A DNA stretch of 31,008 bases from a virus: positions 1-31,008 of the IMG/VR virus record IMGVR_UViG_3300029319_000293, one strand, 5' to 3'. Numbering within the stretch: position 1 is the first letter of the stretch; the number at the start of each line of letters is the position of its first letter. A program made the position numbers and the translations under genes. The notes beneath the pieces were generated by a model. It was not told the DNA's origin and did not search any database. It worked only from the letters and a program-made list of their open reading frames with translations. Below are positions 11,201-17,623 of the stretch, one piece after another.

Positions 11201-13320
11201 TGTTTTCTATTAACTTCAACGGCAAAGAAAGTGTCTATGAGTTAGCCATGGCATATTACGATGAGGGGCTTGATGTAGTGCCTTTATTGCGTAAATCCAA
11301 AAAGCCACCTGCTTTTTTCAAAGGCTGGGCCCAGTTCAAAGAGCAAAGACCAAAAAGAGAAGAAGTAGAAACTTGGTTTAAAGACAGGGACGATATGACT
11401 GTCGCTTTAGTTTGTGGTCAGTTTATCGTTGTAGATGCAGACACACCTGAAGCCATGAACTGGGTTGAAGAAAACATACCACAAACACCTTACAAAGTTA
11501 GAACTGGTAAAGGTATGCATTACTACTATAACAATCCACAAAATTACACTACATTCGCTACAAAAAGATTAAACGACACACCAATAGAAAGACACATTGA
11601 CATCAGGGGAGACGGTGGTTTAATAATTGCTCCATATAATACACATGCAAACGGACAAGTTTATCAGCCGGTGATTAACCCTAATTGGGATCTGTGGGGT
11701 TTTGAGGATTTACCAGATTTTACCGAAAAAGAATGGATACAAATTACTGGTAACAAAAAAACTAATGGTCAGTCAAATGTCACACCCTTCTCTTTAGATG
11801 GAGTCAATGAGGGCTCTAGGAACGATCAAGCAGCCAGGTTAGCTGGTTATTTAATTTCAAAAAATCTTAACTTAGACTTTGCAAAATTTTTTATGGAGAG
11901 TTGGAATCAACAAAATTCACCACCCTTACCTAAACATGAAATTATTTCCGTAGTAGATAATGTAAAAAAAACACACGACAGAAAAAACCAACAAGCCCCT
12001 TTATTTGTACACACTAAAGAGGATATTGCACCACCTAAAAACCTGTACAATCCACCAGGCGTTCTAAAAAATATGTTTGAGTTCGCTGAAGAAATAGCAC
12101 AAATAAGTCAGCCTGAACTTTCATTAGTAGGAGCTTTGGCTCTAGGTAGTGTTGCTTGTGGCAGAATGTTCAGGACCGATATGAACAATTTTAGCAGTTT
12201 ATATTTTGTTGGTGTCGCTAAATCAGGACAAGGTAAAGAAAATATAAAGACTTTTGTTGAGTCAGTTTTAAACAAAACTAAACACGCTAGATTAGTTGTA
12301 GGCGACGGTTACACATCTTCAGGCGCTGTTCACTCAATTCTTAAATATAGACCTACACAAATTACAGTCATGGACGAATTTGGCAAACGTTTGGAAAACA
12401 TATCTGCACAGCAAAACACTAACAGAGAAGACGGTATTCAAACACTAATGGAAGCTTGGGGCCGTTGTCACGGTACCTTAAGACCTGATAACTATTCACT
12501 TATGAACACACCTGAACAATATGTAGAACAAGCTATGAACCGTATCTGCTACAAACCTGCAATTACCCTTGTAGGTCTTTCTGTGCCAAAGAATTTTTAT
12601 GGGGCTTTGAACTCAGGAAGAGTAGCAGATGGGTTTTTGAACAGATTTATAATCGTAGAATCCAAAGAGCCAAGAAAAGTAAGTGCTTTAAAAAGATACA
12701 AAAAGCCACCGCAACTGATTATAGATTGGGTAAATGCTATTAGAAGACCTAGATCTGATTTTGGTGACATAGCAGAACAAAACTCAGAGGTAAATGTAGA
12801 TCAAACCGTTATCTCTTTTGATGATGATAGTAGACAACTATTAAATGAGTTTGCAGAAGAGGTCGTCAAAAGACAAAACGTTTTAGAAAAAAATAATTTA
12901 GAACCTTTGTTATCTAGGTCTAGAGAAAAAGCTATGCGCTTGTCTTTAATATGTGCTTTGGCTAACGACGTAGGTGCCAAAACAATTAAAGGTGAATATA
13001 CAAAGTGGGCAATAGATTATGTCAGATACTACGATTTGTTATTCATAGAAACTTGTAGAGACAAAGTATCATCCTCTGCTACAGAAGCAAAAATCAAGTC
13101 TGTTCTATCTTATATAAGGTCCCGTGGTGGAGAGGGAATAAGCAAAAGAGAAGTTGATAGACATGAACTATTTAGATCTATGAAGTCATACGAAGTCAAA
13201 GAGATTATAGAAAGATTAAGAAATGCTGGAGAGATCCAAGAAATCGAAGTAAAAATTGGTGGTAAAGGTAGGCCCACAAAAAGATTTGTTGCTGTCGATC
13301 CAACCTACTATGAGGATTAA
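11200..13320 (+). CDS. Primase-polymerase / DUF3987 replication protein
   Basis: The 706-residue protein begins with a GTG overlapping the upstream TAG. Residues ~12-170 form a bifunctional primase/polymerase (Prim-Pol) domain: VVDADTPE with Asp79 and Asp81, TGKGMHYYY with His107, and DIRGDGGLIIAP. Residues ~203-260 look like PriCT_1. The rest is a DUF3987 helicase-like domain with a P-loop variant GVAKSGQGKEN (338-348), where Glu replaces the usual Ser/Thr after Lys346, and a VMDEFG Walker-B-like motif. It probably primes and unwinds phage DNA at the fork. The C-terminal region resembles a winged helix (EGISKREVDR...VKEIIERLRNAGEI). Confidence 0.88.
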   Translation: MFSINFNGKESVYELAMAYYDEGLDVVPLLRKSKKPPAFFKGWAQFKEQRPKREEVETWFKDRDDMTVALVCGQFIVVDADTPEAMNWVEENIPQTPYKVRTGKGMHYYYNNPQNYTTFATKRLNDTPIERHIDIRGDGGLIIAPYNTHANGQVYQPVINPNWDLWGFEDLPDFTEKEWIQITGNKKTNGQSNVTPFSLDGVNEGSRNDQAARLAGYLISKNLNLDFAKFFMESWNQQNSPPLPKHEIISVVDNVKKTHDRKNQQAPLFVHTKEDIAPPKNLYNPPGVLKNMFEFAEEIAQISQPELSLVGALALGSVACGRMFRTDMNNFSSLYFVGVAKSGQGKENIKTFVESVLNKTKHARLVVGDGYTSSGAVHSILKYRPTQITVMDEFGKRLENISAQQNTNREDGIQTLMEAWGRCHGTLRPDNYSLMNTPEQYVEQAMNRICYKPAITLVGLSVPKNFYGALNSGRVADGFLNRFIIVESKEPRKVSALKRYKKPPQLIIDWVNAIRRPRSDFGDIAEQNSEVNVDQTVISFDDDSRQLLNEFAEEVVKRQNVLEKNNLEPLLSRSREKAMRLSLICALANDVGAKTIKGEYTKWAIDYVRYYDLLFIETCRDKVSSSATEAKIKSVLSYIRSRGGEGISKREVDRHELFRSMKSYEVKEIIERLRNAGEIQEIEVKIGGKGRPTKRFVAVDPTYYED

Positions 13321-13323
13321 AGA

Positions 13324-13788
13324 ATGAAAAAACCAAGCTTAGAAACTATAGACGATCAAAAAAGAGAAGAAAGAGTTGCAGGATATTTAGAAGGTGCCTG
13401 GGGTGTTACTTGTCATAAATTACCAGTTCATTATTCATTAGACTATTGGATAGAATCTAAAGATAGGTGTTATTGGTGCGAGGTTAAAGTCAGGACTTTT
13501 TCAATAGACAAGTATGAAAGCCTAATACTTTCTGTAGCAAAACTTAAAAATGGAGCTTCTTTTGCACAAGCTACAAATGTTCCTTTCATAATTGTATTCG
13601 CTATGACAGACGGTTTGTACTATCACAAATGGGATCAAAACCATCAATATGAAATTATGATGAATTTATCACAATCACCTGAGTATGATGACGACAATGA
13701 GCCGTATGCATATATTCCAAAACATATGATAAACTGTATATCTAATCAACCATTAGGAATGGATAGGAACGAAATAGGACTATGTTAG
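13324..13788 (+). CDS. PD-(D/E)XK-type nuclease-like protein
   Basis: The 154-residue protein has an N-terminal helix EERVAGYLEG, then Asp40 in SLDYWIE and the pair Glu53-x-Lys55 in WCEVKVRTF. This is the helix/D/ExK order of small PD-(D/E)XK nucleases (VRR-NUC or resolvase-like). Following the primase-polymerase it may trim or resolve replication intermediates. The family is judged from the motif alone, so a catalytic role needs testing. Its stop overlaps the start of the holin-like gene by 7 nt. Confidence 0.6.
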   Translation: MKKPSLETIDDQKREERVAGYLEGAWGVTCHKLPVHYSLDYWIESKDRCYWCEVKVRTFSIDKYESLILSVAKLKNGASFAQATNVPFIIVFAMTDGLYYHKWDQNHQYEIMMNLSQSPEYDDDNEPYAYIPKHMINCISNQPLGMDRNEIGLC

Positions 13789-14255
13789 ATATATTAAAAA
13801 ATACTTTAGCTACTGTAGCACCTTCTTTAGGCCAAGCAGTAGGTGGCCCCTTAGGTGGCGCAGCAGCAAACATGATAGCTAGTGTATTAGGCTGTAAAGC
13901 TGAACCAAAATCAATTGCACAAGCTATGCAAAACGCTACGCCTGAACAATTACTAGAGCTTAAAAAAGCAGAGAAAGAGTTCGAAGTGAAAATGAAAGAG
14001 TTAGATGTAGATATTTACAAAATACAAGCACAAGATGTGCAGAACGCTCGTACTGCTTTCTCAGGCGATTGGACCTCAAAAATTTTAGGCTTCGTAACTA
14101 TTGGTGGTTTCATGGGTTATATATTTTTAGTAACAATACAACCGCCAGAACAAAATAGTGAAGCCTTAATTAATTTAGTTTTAGGTTATTTAGGCGGCTT
14201 AGCTAGTGCAGTCATATCTTTTTATTTTGGTGCATCCCATAAAAAAGACGATTAA
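13782..14255 (+). CDS. GTA_holin_3TM-like holin
   Basis: The 157-residue protein matches the GTA-type three-segment holin layout. It has a Gly/Ala-rich N-terminal hydrophobic stretch (PSLGQAVGGPLGGAAANMIA), a charged helical middle (QLLELKKAEKEFEVKMKEL, DVQNARTAF), and two membrane segments (ILGFVTIGGFMGYIFLVTI and LVLGYLGGLASAVISFYFGA) ending in KKDD. Holins time lysis by opening the inner membrane. The family is frequent in alphaproteobacterial phages and gene-transfer agents, which supports the proposed host. No endolysin gene is seen nearby. Confidence 0.8.
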   Translation: MLDILKNTLATVAPSLGQAVGGPLGGAAANMIASVLGCKAEPKSIAQAMQNATPEQLLELKKAEKEFEVKMKELDVDIYKIQAQDVQNARTAFSGDWTSKILGFVTIGGFMGYIFLVTIQPPEQNSEALINLVLGYLGGLASAVISFYFGASHKKDD

Positions 14256-14262
14256 AACCTAA

Positions 14263-14613
14263 ATGCAAGATATTGTCACCATAATCCAACAGGTAGGATT
14301 TCCAATAGCAGCAGCTCTCGGATTAGGTTGGTTCATCTATAAACTAATAATGCGTATTGTTGACGGTATGGAAAATAAATTAGATGTCGTTGATGAAAAA
14401 GTAGCTGAGCAGATAACCGCTATGGAACAAAGACTAGGCACTAAACTAGACTCACAACACGGTATATTAGTTGCTTTGATTGACAGGATTAGAAGCCTTG
14501 ACAACGAGATCATTAGACAGGACACTTTAATTAAGACTATATTAGGTGTGCCACAATTAATTGATAGCAACAAGATAGCTAAGGCAGACAGAGATGACCA
14601 AAGAAAAGATTGA
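14263..14613 (+). CDS. Single-pass membrane/coiled-coil protein, possible second holin or lysis accessory
   Basis: The 116-residue product has one N-terminal membrane helix (GFPIAAALGLGWFIYKLIM, ~12-30) followed by a long heptad-like charged helix (~35-95) and a polar tail. Small phage holin or antiholin proteins of the BhlA/YvrJ type share this plan, but so could an inner-membrane spanin. Position between the GTA-type holin and the CsgF-like gene supports a lysis or envelope role. The stop overlaps the csgF-like start by 20 nt. Confidence 0.6.
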   Translation: MQDIVTIIQQVGFPIAAALGLGWFIYKLIMRIVDGMENKLDVVDEKVAEQITAMEQRLGTKLDSQHGILVALIDRIRSLDNEIIRQDTLIKTILGVPQLIDSNKIAKADRDDQRKD

Positions 14614-15082
14614 CGATTATTATTTAAGTAAATACAAACGTATGGGGTGCGCTTGGTTTTTGATCCCGTGCTTAGCGTTCCCCCTCTTTGCTGACGAAAT
14701 AAAGTTTAAATTTAAATCGCCCTCATTTAACGGTGAAGGTACATCAGCACACTATCTAACGATAGAAAATCAAGAATTTAACAGAAAGGAAGCATTAGAA
14801 GCAGAAATTAAAGCTTTACAAGATGAACTGCAAAGAGATGCTGATAACACAACCTTAGCCAGGTTCCTTAGAAACTTTGAATCAAGAGTTTATGCACAAC
14901 TATCTAGACAGTTAGTTGATCAGTTGTTTGGTGAAAACCCAGCAAGTGAAGGATCTTTTACTTTGTTTGATAATCTGATAACTTGGACGACAGACGGTAT
15001 AAATATTACAATGACTATATTTAATGAAACTACTGGCGAAACAACTACTATCACTATCCCTATTGGGGACTTTGGTTTCTAG
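14594..15082 (+). CDS. csgF: CsgF-like curli assembly factor
   Basis: The 162-residue product (147 if started at the in-frame ATG 14642) has a hydrophobic signal segment AWFLIPCLAFPLFA, with likely cleavage before DEIKFKF. The mature start IKFKFKSPSFNGEG matches the CsgF N-terminus, the part that plugs into the CsgG pore in E. coli curli (FQFRNPNFGG). A helical middle (LARFLRNFESRVYAQLSRQL) and a C-terminal Thr-rich beta region (TWTTDGINITMTIFNETTGE, ending PIGDFGF) also fit the family. CsgF couples secretion to nucleation at the cell surface. The csgG-like gene begins within its last 59 nt in another frame. Confidence 0.8.
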   Translation: MTKEKIDDYYLSKYKRMGCAWFLIPCLAFPLFADEIKFKFKSPSFNGEGTSAHYLTIENQEFNRKEALEAEIKALQDELQRDADNTTLARFLRNFESRVYAQLSRQLVDQLFGENPASEGSFTLFDNLITWTTDGINITMTIFNETTGETTTITIPIGDFGF

Positions 15083-15872
15083 TTGTGCTTCGCATGTCGA
15101 AAGAATATCTCCCTGCTTAACAAACCCACAAGAAGATTATAAAGATGTTGTTACCATAATTGGAGAAGCACAATGTTTTTCAAAAAATGCCTTTATAAAT
15201 CAACCAGTAACTGCAGCTATAAAAAAAATACCACCAGCAATCCAGCAACCAGTTGTAGCCGTATACAGATTCGGTGATGCGACGGGCCAAAGAAAATCGG
15301 TAGATGGTTATGCAAATTTTTCTACAGCACTTACCCAAGCACCTGAGACTTATGTTATCAGGGCCTTAAAACAATCAAAATTTTTCAGGGTAGTTGAGCG
15401 TGTTGGTATAGATCATCTAACAAGAGAACGACAAATAATAAGATCAACAAGAGAAAAGTTTGATGAAGATAATCAACAAATGCCTTTGCTTTTTGCAGGG
15501 CTGATAGTAGAGGGTGCAATTGTAGATTACAACACCAACCTGTTGACTGGCGGTATAGGGGCAAGATATTTAGGAATAGGTAGTTCTAAACAATATCGTG
15601 AAGATACCGTTGTTGTCTCAATTAGAATAGTTTCTGTTAGTACAGGTGAAATATTATTAGAAAACCTCACTACTAAGACAATATTATCGGTTGGCTTATC
15701 TAATGATTTTTTTCGATATATTGCAGAGGGTACAAAGCTGGTAGAGTTCGAAACTGGTAATGCTATGAATGAAAGTAAATCTATTGCGTTGCAAGCTGCT
15801 ATAGAAACTGGTATCGTAGATATTATAAACCAAGGCAATATCAGAGGTTATTGGCGGTTTATAGGAGAGTAA
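15024..15872 (+). CDS. csgG: CsgG-like curli secretion channel lipoprotein
   Basis: The 282-residue protein starts with a lipoprotein signal (KQLLSLSLLGTLVSSC) and a lipobox placing Cys21 as the lipidated residue. The body matches CsgG closely: VVAVYRFGDATGQRK, YANFSTALTQAPETYVIRAL, FFRVVERVGIDHLTRERQII, EGAIVDYNTNLLTGGIGARY, SVSTGEILLENLTTKTILS and ALQAAIETGIV. In E. coli CsgG is a nonameric outer-membrane export channel whose constriction is lined by Tyr51, Asn55 and Phe56. Here Asn98 and Phe99 are kept, while the Tyr position reads Asp94. The start lies inside the csgF-like gene with no ribosome-binding site, but the signal peptide confirms it. Length is that of a complete CsgG. Confidence 0.92.
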   Translation: MKLLAKQLLSLSLLGTLVSSCASHVERISPCLTNPQEDYKDVVTIIGEAQCFSKNAFINQPVTAAIKKIPPAIQQPVVAVYRFGDATGQRKSVDGYANFSTALTQAPETYVIRALKQSKFFRVVERVGIDHLTRERQIIRSTREKFDEDNQQMPLLFAGLIVEGAIVDYNTNLLTGGIGARYLGIGSSKQYREDTVVVSIRIVSVSTGEILLENLTTKTILSVGLSNDFFRYIAEGTKLVEFETGNAMNESKSIALQAAIETGIVDIINQGNIRGYWRFIGE

Positions 15873-15873
15873 A

Positions 15874-16590
15874 GTGAGAATATTTTTATTATTTTTAGCG
15901 TTGAACGCTTTTGCAGACAATGAGATATTCGTTGATCAAAGCGGAAGTAACGCAGCAATTAATCTTGAACAATTAGGTTCGTCAAACCTTATTGGTGGTA
16001 CTTCAGCCGTTTCAGGCACTATGACAGCTCTAGATTTAGACGGCATAAATATGACATTAGAAATAAACCAAATAGGAGCTAGTAACATTTTTAGATCAGA
16101 TGCTTTTGATTCAGATTACATTTCAGCCCTGTTTGACTTTCAAGGCGACTCTAATGTTATGGATATTTTAGTAAACAGCGGTGGCGCTTATACAGCAGAT
16201 TATGCTGACTTTAATATACAGGTTACTGGTGGAAGTAATACTTTTGATATAGAAGTGGCTGAAAATTCTAATGCAGACTATTTAGACTTGGATTGGATAA
16301 TAGATGGTGACAATAATGAGTTTGAATTTGATATTGATTATGAAAATGCAACATCATATATCGATATATTCGGTGACAGTAACGCACTAACATTTGAGGG
16401 AAGCGGTTATGCAGGCACAACATCCAGCGATTCAGGCTACTTCTATCTTGATTTAACGGGCGACAGTAATACTTACACAATAACTCAAGCTTCAACTTTA
16501 GCTAGAGATTATTTAAAAATAACATCAAATGCGTCTAATTCTGTGGTCTGTATTGTTCAAAGCGACGGTTCTAGCACAACTTCATGCTGA
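15874..16590 (+). CDS. Curlin-like repeat protein, putative export substrate
   Basis: The 238-residue protein starts at a GTG behind AGGAG, with a signal peptide FLLFLALNAFA cleaved before DNEIF. It carries about eight Gly-x-x-Asn-type turns: QSGSN (22), QLGSSN (33), QIGASN (66), QGDSN (90), TGGSN (118), DGDNN (144), FGDSN (166) and TGDSN (195). The early ones fit the curlin Q-x-G-x-x-N motif, and all resemble beta-arch repeats of amyloid or beta-solenoid fibres. It is very acidic, with two C-terminal Cys (226, 238). Placed directly after CsgF/CsgG-like genes, it is the likely secreted subunit. Spacing is irregular compared with E. coli CsgA, so it may be a nucleator or a diverged subunit. 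Confidence 0.72.
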   Translation: MRIFLLFLALNAFADNEIFVDQSGSNAAINLEQLGSSNLIGGTSAVSGTMTALDLDGINMTLEINQIGASNIFRSDAFDSDYISALFDFQGDSNVMDILVNSGGAYTADYADFNIQVTGGSNTFDIEVAENSNADYLDLDWIIDGDNNEFEFDIDYENATSYIDIFGDSNALTFEGSGYAGTTSSDSGYFYLDLTGDSNTYTITQASTLARDYLKITSNASNSVVCIVQSDGSSTTSC

Positions 16591-17623
16591 ACCAATAGGC
16601 GATATTACAAATCTTCGTGGTTATGGTCAGGTCTTAAGGGACCTGCCCTACGAAGCTATACTAGATTTCGACATCAATTCATATGATGATGTACAAACTC
16701 GTAAGGGCCGTATAGAAATAACTTTCGTTGACGATTCTACAGTAAGACTTACTGAGCACTCTAATTTAATTATTGACGAATACATTTACGATCCAAACCC
16801 AACCAAAGGTAAAATGGCTCTAAGTTTTGCTAGTGGCACCATCAGATTTGTAAGTGGCAGTATCAACAAATTAGACAAAGCCAATATAACGCTAAAAACA
16901 CCTACAGCGGATATAGCAGTTAGAGGAACCGATTTTACTTGTACAGTAGATGAAACAGGAAGGAGTTTAATAATTTTATTACCAGATGAATTTGGTGATG
17001 CTAGTGGTGAAATTATTGTATCAACAGCAGCTGGTCAAGTTGTCTTAAATAAACCGTACCAAGCAACAACTACAACTGTATATGAACAGATACCCAGCAA
17101 TCCTGTAACCTTAGACATATCTTTAGATCTAATAGACAACTATCTGATTGTCTCACCACCCAAAGAACGAGTTGTTGTCTCTGAAGAAGAAGTTTCGGAG
17201 CAACAAGATTATTTAGATTTTACGGATCTAGATATTGATTACTTAGATGAAGATCTGTTGGTTGAAGAAGATTTAAGTTTTGATGAGTTGGATATAGATT
17301 ATTTGAACACTAATTTCTTCGAAGATCTGTTAGACGCAATATATCTATTAGAAGAAGAACAAGAACAGGATGTTCTAGGTAGTGTTATAGACGGAGTAGA
17401 TATTGTCGGCACACAAATAGGACAAGATCCTGATACCCAAATTACAACATTTATAAGTGGTGAGCAGATAAACTTCTTAAGAAACGTGACAAACTCTTTG
17501 CAATTAGCATTAAACTCTGACGAATCTTACACTATCTTAATAATACAAGACGGTATCACAAACTCTATTAAAGTTAATGGTGGTAATTCGAGCAACATCA
17601 TAATCAAACAGGAACAGGGATGA
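16529..17623 (+). CDS. FecR-domain periplasmic/secreted protein
   Basis: The 364-residue protein has a signal peptide (MRLILWSVLFKATVLAQLHA, cleavage before EPIGD). Its FecR domain runs from about 45 to 150: KGRIEITFVDDSTVRLTEHS, ALSFASGTIRFVSGSI and TPTADIAVRGTDFT. Residues ~215-280 are very acidic with two LDIDYL repeats. The last ~30 residues (IIQDGITNSIKVNGGNSSN, ending IKQEQG) resemble one curlin-like repeat with Q340-x-G342-x-x-N345. FecR domains relay periplasmic signals, and FecR proteins are often encoded beside CHASE2 sensors, as here. It starts within the final 62 nt of the curlin-like gene and overlaps the cyclase gene by 4 nt. Confidence 0.82.
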   Translation: MRLILWSVLFKATVLAQLHAEPIGDITNLRGYGQVLRDLPYEAILDFDINSYDDVQTRKGRIEITFVDDSTVRLTEHSNLIIDEYIYDPNPTKGKMALSFASGTIRFVSGSINKLDKANITLKTPTADIAVRGTDFTCTVDETGRSLIILLPDEFGDASGEIIVSTAAGQVVLNKPYQATTTTVYEQIPSNPVTLDISLDLIDNYLIVSPPKERVVVSEEEVSEQQDYLDFTDLDIDYLDEDLLVEEDLSFDELDIDYLNTNFFEDLLDAIYLLEEEQEQDVLGSVIDGVDIVGTQIGQDPDTQITTFISGEQINFLRNVTNSLQLALNSDESYTILIIQDGITNSIKVNGGNSSNIIIKQEQG

